Shown: piece by piece, positions 6,927 through 13,362 of the stretch
Layout of the letters: each line of letters begins with the position of its first letter
Numbering within the stretch: position 1 is the stretch's first letter
NCBI GenBank assembly: GCA_023430725.1
Contig: JAEYZD010000062.1
Location: 1 to 14,701, forward strand
Source of the DNA: Bacteroidota bacterium
Lineage (GTDB): Bacteria; Bacteroidota; Bacteroidia; Bacteroidales; VadinHA17
DNA length: 14,701 nt
Reading direction: 5' to 3'
Made by a program: the position numbers and the translations under genes
Notes under the pieces: generated by a model
What the model was told of the DNA's origin: nothing
What the model saw: only the letters and a program-made list of their open reading frames with translations
Databases searched by the model: none

Positions 6927-8585
6927 TCAGTTGTCCTGAAGCAGTTCGCGGGCATTGAGAATGGCAGCCTCTGTAATTGTGCTCCCGCTGAGCAGCCTGG
7001 CTACCTCCGTTACCCGTTCTTCGTCAGTTAACAACCTTACACGGGTAATTGTTGAGTGATCACCCTCCTCCTTGTAAACATGGTAGTGCATGCCTCCCCT
7101 TGATGCAACCTGCGGAAGATGGGTGATATTGATCACCTGCATGCTCTTCCCCATTCCGGCAAGGATGGAACCTACCATCGACGCCACCTCCCCCGATACG
7201 CCGGAATCGATCTCGTCAAAGATTATCGCCGGCAGCCCGGAACTGTCAGCCAGCACCGATTTCAGGCAGAGCATCACCCTCGACAGCTCCCCTCCGGAAG
7301 CACACCTGGCAAGTTCCTCAGGCTCAACCTGCCTGTTAGCACTGAAAAGGAAATCCACAGCATCAATTCCCGAGAAACCAGAAGATTCAAGGGTTTTTAC
7401 CCGCACAGCGAAGCGGGCATGGGGCATCCCCAGCTTCCTGAGCCTCGACTCGATCTGACCTGCGAGCGGCGATGCCGACCGCATCCTGGCCTCGGAGAGC
7501 CTGCCGGCAATATCTTTCACTACTGCGAAGGCAGCCTCACTCTTCTGCCTGAGATATCCGATCCGCTCATCAACGTCGGATGTGGAGTTCACCACCTCTT
7601 CAACACGAGCCTGCACAGCCAGCAGTTCATCGATATCCCTGCAACGGTGCTTCTGCATCAGAGAATAGATTGCATCCAGCCTCCGTGAAACCTGCTCAAG
7701 CCTCTGCGGATCGGCCGCAGCCCTGTCATTAAGCTTCTCTGCCTCATAAGAGATATCATTCAGCTCAACAAGCTGAGCCTCCAGCCTTTTTTCAAGTCCT
7801 GCGGCCTCAGGCAGCCATCCGGCAATCCTCGCAAGACTCAGCCGCGCAGTACGAAGCAGTGAGAGTGCGGTCACCTCATCCCCGCCCAGTGCAGCGGTCA
7901 CCGCAGCAAGCGCCTCCTTGATCTCCGAGGCATTTCCCAGCATCTCCTGCTCCTGCTCCAGTGACTCCTGCTCGCCCTGCACCAGGCCAAGAGCACGGAA
8001 CTCCTCCATCTGATGGGAATAATAGTCATGGTCCGCCTTCGCCCTGCCCAGGTCAAGAGCCGCGGCATCATACTCCTTTCTGGCTTCATTGTACCTGCCC
8101 CAGGCCTGCGCGTACTCCCTGGACTGGCCGGTCATGCCTGCAAATGCATCGATCACCCGCATCCGGAAGGTGCTGTTCCCAAGAAGGAGAGTCTCATGCT
8201 GTGAATGTACATCTATCAGCCTGCTGCCAAGCTCCTTCATCACAGCAAGATTAACGGGAGTATCATTCAGAAAAGCCCTCGACTTGCCGGACGGTGTTAT
8301 CTCCCTGCGCAAAATAGCTTCATCATCATAATCTACACCGTTCTCCTCAAACAGGCTCTGAAGGTCATATCCGCTTATGTTGAACTCTGCCTCCACAATG
8401 CATTTTTCCTCCGAGCTAAGCAGAACGGAGGTGTCCGCCCTCTCGCCAAGGACCAGTCCGAGGGCCCCCAGCAGAATGGACTTACCGGCACCGGTCTCGC
8501 CGGTAATTATGGTAAACCCTTCACCAAAGCCCATGTCCAGCTCTTTGATGATGGCATAGTTCCTTACTGTAAGTCTGCGGAGCAT
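6927..8585 (-). CDS. recN: DNA repair protein RecN
   Basis: SMC-like ATPase acting on double-strand breaks. Length 552 residues, nearly equal to E. coli RecN (553). The Walker A motif GETGAGKS is at 29-36. The ABC signature SGGEL is at 430-434, Walker B AIIFDEIDSG has Asp457/Glu458, and His489 lies in THLPQVA (the switch histidine). Between the two ATPase halves (about 150-380) lie two Glu/Ala/Arg-rich helical stretches expected to form the short antiparallel coiled coil. The N-terminus LRRLTVRNYAII is the normal RecN start, which supports the ATG at 8585. It begins 13 bp after the DUF4835 gene ends, inside the tight minus-strand run. No LexA-type operator was recognised upstream, and the operon position suggests constitutive rather than SOS-type expression; that part is inference. 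Confidence 0.97.
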   Translation of the reverse strand: MLRRLTVRNYAIIKELDMGFGEGFTIITGETGAGKSILLGALGLVLGERADTSVLLSSEEKCIVEAEFNISGYDLQSLFEENGVDYDDEAILRREITPSGKSRAFLNDTPVNLAVMKELGSRLIDVHSQHETLLLGNSTFRMRVIDAFAGMTGQSREYAQAWGRYNEARKEYDAAALDLGRAKADHDYYSHQMEEFRALGLVQGEQESLEQEQEMLGNASEIKEALAAVTAALGGDEVTALSLLRTARLSLARIAGWLPEAAGLEKRLEAQLVELNDISYEAEKLNDRAAADPQRLEQVSRRLDAIYSLMQKHRCRDIDELLAVQARVEEVVNSTSDVDERIGYLRQKSEAAFAVVKDIAGRLSEARMRSASPLAGQIESRLRKLGMPHARFAVRVKTLESSGFSGIDAVDFLFSANRQVEPEELARCASGGELSRVMLCLKSVLADSSGLPAIIFDEIDSGVSGEVASMVGSILAGMGKSMQVINITHLPQVASRGGMHYHVYKEEGDHSTITRVRLLTDEERVTEVARLLSGSTITEAAILNARELLQDN

Positions 8586-8598
8586 GTGAGGTCAGTTG

Positions 8599-9528
8599 TC
8601 AGGTGGAGGCGAGTATCTTCTGATACTTGGTTTCATTGGCCGGGTCAATCTCATTCAGTATCTGGACAACCCTGTTCTTCTCCTCCGGAAATCCCTGGGA
8701 GAAGATATTCACTATCTCATCTGCCTTGGCGTCAATTATGACTGTCATATAATACATGAACGGATCAGGCCTGCGGCGGTAAACCTCCTGAAGCCTCCTG
8801 AGGCTCTCGTAGATCTCCGTCCTGGCCTGCGTCATGTCTGACTCCATCTTATCAAGACCCCTCAGGTGATAGAGATATATGAACTGTCTTACGCCTGAAT
8901 ACTCGGTGTCAAGGATATTCTTAACAAGCCAGTAGCGGTTCCTGTTCCTCGAGCCGTCATACGGCTTCCACCCCTGCTCGGGTGCGTTCTGGGCATTTGT
9001 CACAATCTTCTCGGCCACCTGGAAATAGGGTGTTCCCCCTCCCTGCGAATATGTGTCAAAATCCATCCCTATCAGCATATATGCATAGTATGCCAGCACA
9101 GAGACAAGATTGCTCGTGTGGCTGTTGGGATTGAACTCCAGTGGCTGGAACTCAACATACCTGAACTGAAAGTTATTGTCAACGAAGTTAAGTACTGTTG
9201 ACTCGTAGGTTGTGTTGAAGACCGGCCTGCTTAACTGCACCTGTATCGTGCCGCGAAACTCGTCTGCAGAGAGTTGCTCATCGAGGTTGATCAGCAGGTT
9301 GCACTCTATCCGTTCTGAAAAGCTGAAGACATTGTCTGTCCATACCATGCTGTTCATGAACTCATAGATATCACGCTGCATGCTCTGGAAGATCTCACGG
9401 TTTGATCCCTGGATCTTCTGAGCAGAGACCTGAACATTACAGTAGAGCTCCTGCGCACCGGCAGCACCTGTGGCAAGTACAATCAGTACTGCCGCCATGA
9501 AGAGTCTTGTTCCTGCCAGTTTTCCCAT
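8599..9528 (-). CDS. porD: DUF4835 family secreted protein (PorD, type IX secretion-associated)
   Basis: Exported protein of 309 residues with a Sec signal peptide (hydrophobic 9-24, cleavage near AGA|QE, no lipobox Cys). Typical family stretches seen are LYCNVQVSAQKIQGSN just after the signal peptide, VWTDNVFSFSERIECNLLIN, RPVFNTTYESTVLNFVDNNF, and the helical C-terminal part ending in NEIDPANETKYQKIL. The family is restricted to Bacteroidota and I recall it always between coaBC and recN, as here. Current annotation names it PorD and links it to the type IX secretion system; that name is from memory and I see no other T9SS gene in this window to support it. The mature protein is probably periplasmic. 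It starts 6 bp after coaBC ends, so translation is likely coupled. Confidence 0.85.
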   Translation of the reverse strand: MGKLAGTRLFMAAVLIVLATGAAGAQELYCNVQVSAQKIQGSNREIFQSMQRDIYEFMNSMVWTDNVFSFSERIECNLLINLDEQLSADEFRGTIQVQLSRPVFNTTYESTVLNFVDNNFQFRYVEFQPLEFNPNSHTSNLVSVLAYYAYMLIGMDFDTYSQGGGTPYFQVAEKIVTNAQNAPEQGWKPYDGSRNRNRYWLVKNILDTEYSGVRQFIYLYHLRGLDKMESDMTQARTEIYESLRRLQEVYRRRPDPFMYYMTVIIDAKADEIVNIFSQGFPEEKNRVVQILNEIDPANETKYQKILAST

Positions 9529-9534
9529 AGGCGA

Positions 9535-10746
9535 TCAGCGTATCATTCCGATGATTTTCTTCAGTATATCCGAAGCAACCTCGTCCTTCGTTTTCAACTC
9601 AAATTTATCAATATTATTGTTACTGTCAATTATGGTGATCCGGTTGGTCTGGTGGCCGAAACCGGCACCTTCATCCCTCAGTGAGTTGAGAATGATCATA
9701 TCCAGATTCTTCCTCCGCAGCTTCCCCATGGCGTTCTCCACCTCGTTGTCCGTCTCGAGGGCAAACCCGGCAAGGAACTGCCCGTTCCCCTTTATTTTTC
9801 CCAGGGTGGCTGCAATATCTTCGGTAGGCTTAAGCCTGATGACCATATCCCCTTCTCCCCGCTTGATCTTGGCATCATGTGTCTCTTCCGGGGTAAAATC
9901 GGCCACAGCAGCAGCAAGGATGGCAATGTCGCAGTTGCGAAAGGCGTCCAGCGATGCCTCTTTCATCTCTGCCGCCGTTCTGACCGGAATGGTGACAATC
10001 TCCTTCTCCGCAGGCTTAATGCCAACCGGACCCAGCACGAGGGTCACAGCGGCTCCAAGCCTTGCTGCCTCGTCGGCAAGGGCAATACCCATGCGCCCTG
10101 ATGAATAGTTGCTTATATAGCGGACCGGATCAATCGGTTCCACTGTGGGGCCGGCGTTGATGAAGACCCGTTTGCCACGAAGAGGCAGTTCAGCTATTTT
10201 TTTTTTTGAGAAGAACTCACTGAGCTCCCTCACTATCGCCTCCGGCTCAGCCATCCGGCCCTTTCCGTCCAGCCCGCTTGCAAGCTCACCGCTGTCAGGT
10301 TCAATAATATGACACCCGAAGGACTTCAGCTTTTCGATATTGCCGACAGTGGCCGGATGGGCAAGCATGTCCATATCCATCGCCGGGGCGAGGAAGACAG
10401 GGCACCGGGCTGATAGATAAGTTGTAAGCAACAGGTTATCAGCAATCCCAGAAGCCATTTTTCCCATTGTATTGGCCGTGGCCGGAGCAACCAGGAACAG
10501 GTCAGCCCATAGACCCAGCTCGATATGGCTGTTCCATCGTCCGTCCTCCGGGTCAAAAAAATCGACCAGGATCGGATTTTTGGAGAGGGTGGCCAGAGTG
10601 AGGGGGGTTATGAACTCCTTTGCAAGGGGTGTCATGATAACCTTGACCTCTGCCCCCTCCTTAACAAGCAACCGGATGATTACAGCGGCCTTATAGGCTG
10701 CTATACCTCCGGTGACTCCAAGCAGTATTTTCCTGCCTTTCAACAT
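9535..10746 (-). CDS. coaBC: Bifunctional phosphopantothenoylcysteine decarboxylase / phosphopantothenate-cysteine ligase (CoaBC)
   Basis: Two steps of coenzyme A synthesis in one 403-residue protein: CoaB joins cysteine to 4'-phosphopantothenate (CTP-dependent) and CoaC, a flavoprotein, decarboxylates the product. CoaC (1-180) shows the FMN-site GVTGGIAAYK (10-19), His74 in NSHIELG and PAMDMDM (121-127). Compared with E. coli Dfp, the active-site Asn of PAMN is Asp124, and the Cys of the ACG..G.GRM motif is Ser157 in LASGLDGKGRM. CoaB (about 190-403) shows AGPTVEPIDPVRYISNYSSGRMG (198-220) and AAAVADF with Lys293/Lys295 in AKIK. An 11-base A run encodes Ser-Lys-Lys-Lys-Ile (180-184) exactly in the linker; a one-base slip either way leads to a stop at once (see findings). 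It lies 9 bp after rpoZ and 6 bp before the next gene. The rpoZ-coaBC pair is also conserved in Firmicutes. Confidence 0.96.
   Translation of the reverse strand: MLKGRKILLGVTGGIAAYKAAVIIRLLVKEGAEVKVIMTPLAKEFITPLTLATLSKNPILVDFFDPEDGRWNSHIELGLWADLFLVAPATANTMGKMASGIADNLLLTTYLSARCPVFLAPAMDMDMLAHPATVGNIEKLKSFGCHIIEPDSGELASGLDGKGRMAEPEAIVRELSEFFSKKKIAELPLRGKRVFINAGPTVEPIDPVRYISNYSSGRMGIALADEAARLGAAVTLVLGPVGIKPAEKEIVTIPVRTAAEMKEASLDAFRNCDIAILAAAVADFTPEETHDAKIKRGEGDMVIRLKPTEDIAATLGKIKGNGQFLAGFALETDNEVENAMGKLRRKNLDMIILNSLRDEGAGFGHQTNRITIIDSNNNIDKFELKTKDEVASDILKKIIGMIR
10197..10207 (-). repeat. A11 homopolymer in the coaBC domain linker
   Basis: Eleven T on the plus strand, eleven A in the coding strand, read as (TC)A AAA AAA AAA A(TA). 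With ten A the next codon is TAG; with twelve it reads AAT AGC TGA. Products would be about 183 and 185 residues, ending just after the CoaC domain. Confidence 0.9.
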
Positions 10747-10755
10747 GTTGTGCTA

Positions 10756-11091
10756 TTACTTCTTCGGCTTCTGCTCCTTATCGGGATTCCGATAGTAGAC
10801 CTTGCCTTCCTCAAACTCGGCCAGTGCGATGAGAGTGGGCTTCGGAAGCCTTTCGTAGAACTTGGATATCTCAATCTGTTCCCTGTTCTCGAACACCTCC
10901 TCCAGGTTGTCATTGAAAGAAGCAAATTCCTCAAGCTTGGAGTTGAGTTCCTGCTTCATCTCAACGCTGATCTGGTTTGCACGCCTTGTGGCGATTATGA
11001 CACTTTCATAAATGTTCTGGGTGTCAACGTCAAACTTGTCAATGTCCCTCGTGATTGTCGTGTAGGAAGCTGCTGTTTTCTTGTAATCCAT
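10756..11091 (-). CDS. rpoZ: DNA-directed RNA polymerase omega subunit, Bacteroidota form
   Basis: Small RNA polymerase subunit (Rpb6/omega fold) that helps assemble and stabilise the core enzyme. The 111-residue protein has the omega core: NIYESVIIATRRANQIS (26-42), where the helix following the conserved N-Y/R-(F/Y)-E region contacts beta-prime, and KPTLIALAEFEEGKVYY (84-100), the C-terminal segment with the Ala-Leu-x-Glu pattern of omega. It is longer than E. coli omega (91) by N- and C-terminal tails; the C-terminal tail is lysine-rich. Proteins like this were long annotated as hypothetical in the phylum. It sits 12 bp after bamD and 9 bp before coaBC, the latter neighbour being shared with Firmicutes, which supports the identification. 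Confidence 0.88.
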   Translation of the reverse strand: MDYKKTAASYTTITRDIDKFDVDTQNIYESVIIATRRANQISVEMKQELNSKLEEFASFNDNLEEVFENREQIEISKFYERLPKPTLIALAEFEEGKVYYRNPDKEQKPKK

Positions 11092-11103
11092 ATTGTTGAT
11101 GAT

Positions 11104-11922
11104 TCAATTATTTACAGTCTGTTGCACGGTTGTATCCACCTTCAGGAACCTCGCCGTGTTTTCGAAGATCCTTGCCACATCCCTGGAGAACCTGCTCTGC
11201 GGGAACTCCTCAATGAACGAATAATACTCGTCGAGTGCAGTCTGGAAACGCTCAACCTTCTTGTCCGGGATGCTGTTCTCGGCGAGCAGGTAGAGGGCGT
11301 CAAGCTTGAGGTACATCAGTTCCTCGCGGTATTTTGTGTCAGGGTACTCCTTGAGGCTGTTTGCAAGTGAAACAGTCGCAGCCCGGTACTCCTTAAGGTC
11401 ATAATAGAGCCTTGCGCTCAGGTATGACTTCTCCACCAGCTTCTCCTGCAGCTCCAGAATCCTGGCCTTGCAGTCGTCGGTCCTGGTGCTTGCGGGGTAC
11501 CTCTGCATGAAGATGGTGAAGCTTTCTATTGCCTTCTTTGTGTTGCTCTGGTCAAGCTCAGGTCTGGGGCTCATGTAATAGTCGCACAGAGCTGACAGGT
11601 AATGGGCTTCCTCGGCGTTGTTGCTCATCGGGTATGTGTCGGCAAAGGTCTGGTAATAGCTGCCTGCCATCATATAGTCACGCACCTTGAAGTGAGCCTG
11701 TGCATTGATCCAGTTGAGCTGCTCTGCATCATCGGTGGCCCTGAACCGCGGAAGTATCTGGGAAAGAAGCTCTATCGACTTCATGTACTTGCCGTCGTCA
11801 TAATACTCAAAGACCTTCTCCTTCTTGAGCTCGTAATCGGTGCTCTTGAGAAGCTTTTCATACTCACCGCATGATGAAACGGCGAGGGCAAGCAGCAGAA
11901 ATGTTATCGGTCTGATCCTCAT
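11104..11922 (-). CDS. bamD: Outer-membrane assembly lipoprotein BamD
   Basis: Lipoprotein of the BAM complex that works with BamA to insert outer-membrane barrels. The 272-residue chain starts with a lipoprotein signal peptide ending in the lipobox VSSC, lipidated Cys18. The rest is helical with TPR-like repeats: YYDDGKYMKSIELLSQIL, AHFKVRDYMMAGSYYQTF, a segment with AIESFTIFMQRYPAS, and ARLYYDLKEYRAATVSLANSL, each ending in a pattern such as YP.S..A, as in the five-repeat BamD/YfiO fold. Length is slightly above that of E. coli BamD (245). It is the first gene of the minus-strand run and has a perfect -7 element 15 bp upstream of the ATG. BamA itself is not in the window; the Omp85-like gene at 3194 lacks POTRA domains and is not BamA. 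Confidence 0.93.
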   Translation of the reverse strand: MRIRPITFLLLALAVSSCGEYEKLLKSTDYELKKEKVFEYYDDGKYMKSIELLSQILPRFRATDDAEQLNWINAQAHFKVRDYMMAGSYYQTFADTYPMSNNAEEAHYLSALCDYYMSPRPELDQSNTKKAIESFTIFMQRYPASTRTDDCKARILELQEKLVEKSYLSARLYYDLKEYRAATVSLANSLKEYPDTKYREELMYLKLDALYLLAENSIPDKKVERFQTALDEYYSFIEEFPQSRFSRDVARIFENTARFLKVDTTVQQTVNN

Positions 11923-11937
11923 ACCCTGAAATGTTGC

Positions 11938-11946
11938 GCAAAATTA
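11938..11946 (-). promoter_or_regulatory. -7 promoter element for the bamD-rpoZ-coaBC-porD-recN-fabI run
   Basis: The minus strand reads TAATTTTGC, a full match to the Bacteroidota TAnnTTTGC motif, ending 15 bp before the bamD ATG. The predicted transcript would have a leader of under 10 bases. An A/T-rich stretch lies upstream, but no well-placed -33 TTTG is seen. It is the only strong promoter-like site I found ahead of the six genes. Confidence 0.6.
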
Positions 11947-12055
11947 CTCATTTTTTTGATTAAACGGTCCATGATGACACAAAAGTGCTCAATTCACAGA
12001 TATGTACAAGTTAAGGCATTGTTAAAAGAAGAAACAAATAGGTATAAATAGGTAC

Positions 12056-12086
12056 TTTGCCGGAGTAATGTTTTTAATAATTTTGC
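12056..12086 (+). promoter_or_regulatory. Bacteroidota -33/-7 promoter for the alpha-oxoamine synthase gene
   Basis: TTTG at 12056-12059 and TAATTTTGC at 12078-12086 give both elements of the Bacteroidota housekeeping promoter, 18 bp apart, a little tight but acceptable. The -7 element is identical in sequence to the one facing the other way before bamD. Transcription would begin near 12092, upstream of the GTG at 12113 but downstream of the ATG at 12068. Confidence 0.65.
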
Positions 12087-12112
12087 GGGCAATAATCAAA
12101 ACTGAAAAAGAC

Positions 12113-13357
12113 GTGGATATTTTCGACAAAATCAAAAAGAACCGTGGTGCCCTTGGCCAGTACCAGGAACAGGGTGACGGATATTTTATGTTTCCCAAGC
12201 TTGAAGGAGAACTGGGTCCCCGCATGAAATTCATGGGCAGGGAAGTACTCAACTGGAGTCTCAACAACTACCTTGGACTTGGAAACCATCCCGAGATCCG
12301 CAAGGTTGACGCCGAAGCTGCCGCACAGTACGGGATGGCTTACCCGATGGGCGCCAGGATGATGTCAGGCCAGACCACAATGCACGAAAAGTTCGAGCAG
12401 ATGGCTGCCGAATTCGTCGGAAAGGAATCCGCGTACCTTCTCAACTACGGCTACCAGGGAATGGTCTCAACAATCGACTGTCTCGCCGGAAGACATGATG
12501 TTATTGTATATGACTCAGAGTCGCATGCATGCATCATGGACGGTCTCAGGATGGTGCTCTCCAAGAGGTTTGTCTATGCTCACAATGACATGGAAAGCTT
12601 CGAGAAGCAGCTTCAGCATGCACAGAAGGTCGTTGACGAGACCGGCGGAGGCATTCTGGTGATCACGGAGGGTGTGTTCGGCATGGCCGGAGATCTCGGT
12701 GCTCTCGACAAGATTGTCTCATTCAAGAAGAAATACAACTTCCGCCTCCTCGTTGACGATGCACACGGCATCGGCACAATGGGCAAAACCGGTGCCGGCA
12801 CCGGCGAACACTTCGGGGTACAGGACCAGATTGACGTTTACTTCGCCACTTTCGCGAAGAGCTTCGCCGGAATAGGCGGATTCGTGGCAGCCGACAAGGA
12901 TGTGGTCAGCTACCTGAGATTCAACCTCCGCTCACAGATATATGCCAAGTCGCTTCCGATGGCAATGACCATCGGGGCCATCAAACGGCTGGAGATGATG
13001 AAGAATCATCCTGAACTTCGCGAGAAGCTCTGGGATATCGCCAATGCACTTCAGAAGGGATTCAGGGAGGCTGGTTTCGATCTCGGCAAGACCGAGTCAC
13101 CCGTCACACCCGTCTTCTTCAAGGGGGGACTGGCACAAACGACACAGCTTATCAAGGACCTGAGAAAGAACTATGGCATCTTCTGCTCGGTGGTGATTTA
13201 TCCCGTGGTACCGAGAGGCGTCATCATGCTCAGGATAATCCCCACAGCAGCCCATACGATGGAGGATGTCAGCTATACCCTCAAGGCATTCAAGGAGGTC
13301 AAGCAGAAGCTGGAAAGCAACGCTTACCCGGACGAGATGGCCGACTTCAGGAACTAG
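12113..13357 (+). CDS. PLP-dependent alpha-oxoamine synthase (serine palmitoyltransferase-like)
   Basis: Class II fold-type I PLP enzyme of the family that condenses an amino acid with an acyl-CoA (KBL, BioF, ALAS, SPT). 414 residues from GTG 12113. Visible are NNYLGLGNHP (51-60), MGARMMSGQT (79-88), His138 in ESHACIMDG (ring-stacking His), Asp215 and His218 in DDAHGIG, and the Schiff-base Lys249 in TFAKSFAG. The GTG is preferred over ATG 12068: relatives begin MDIFDKI-like, and the promoter -7 element lies downstream of that ATG. In Bacteroidota two such paralogues occur; this type is usually labelled only as class I/II aminotransferase-fold. Likely roles are the first step of sphingolipid (serine plus acyl-CoA) or sulfonolipid/capnine (cysteate plus acyl-CoA) synthesis. 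Glycine acetyltransferase or BioF activity is less likely but not excluded. Single gene, divergent from bamD and ending 5 bp from the convergent DUF4914 gene. Confidence 0.85.
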   Translation: MDIFDKIKKNRGALGQYQEQGDGYFMFPKLEGELGPRMKFMGREVLNWSLNNYLGLGNHPEIRKVDAEAAAQYGMAYPMGARMMSGQTTMHEKFEQMAAEFVGKESAYLLNYGYQGMVSTIDCLAGRHDVIVYDSESHACIMDGLRMVLSKRFVYAHNDMESFEKQLQHAQKVVDETGGGILVITEGVFGMAGDLGALDKIVSFKKKYNFRLLVDDAHGIGTMGKTGAGTGEHFGVQDQIDVYFATFAKSFAGIGGFVAADKDVVSYLRFNLRSQIYAKSLPMAMTIGAIKRLEMMKNHPELREKLWDIANALQKGFREAGFDLGKTESPVTPVFFKGGLAQTTQLIKDLRKNYGIFCSVVIYPVVPRGVIMLRIIPTAAHTMEDVSYTLKAFKEVKQKLESNAYPDEMADFRN

Positions 13358-13362
13358 CCTGG

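Noticed and set aside
7119..8741. Plus-strand frames antisense to recN (189 and 178 codons)
   Set aside because: Overlap conserved RecN motifs on the other strand, have no start context, and look like mirror frames of the coding strand.
10525..11370. Long plus-strand open frame (281 codons) antisense to coaBC, rpoZ and bamD
   Set aside because: It is fully antisense to three well-supported genes with clear motifs, crosses their boundaries, and its translation has no recognisable domain. Best explained by codon bias of the real genes.
12068..12112. ATG-initiated N-terminal extension of the oxoamine synthase
   Set aside because: The promoter -7 element lies downstream of this ATG, and the 15 residues do not resemble family N-termini.
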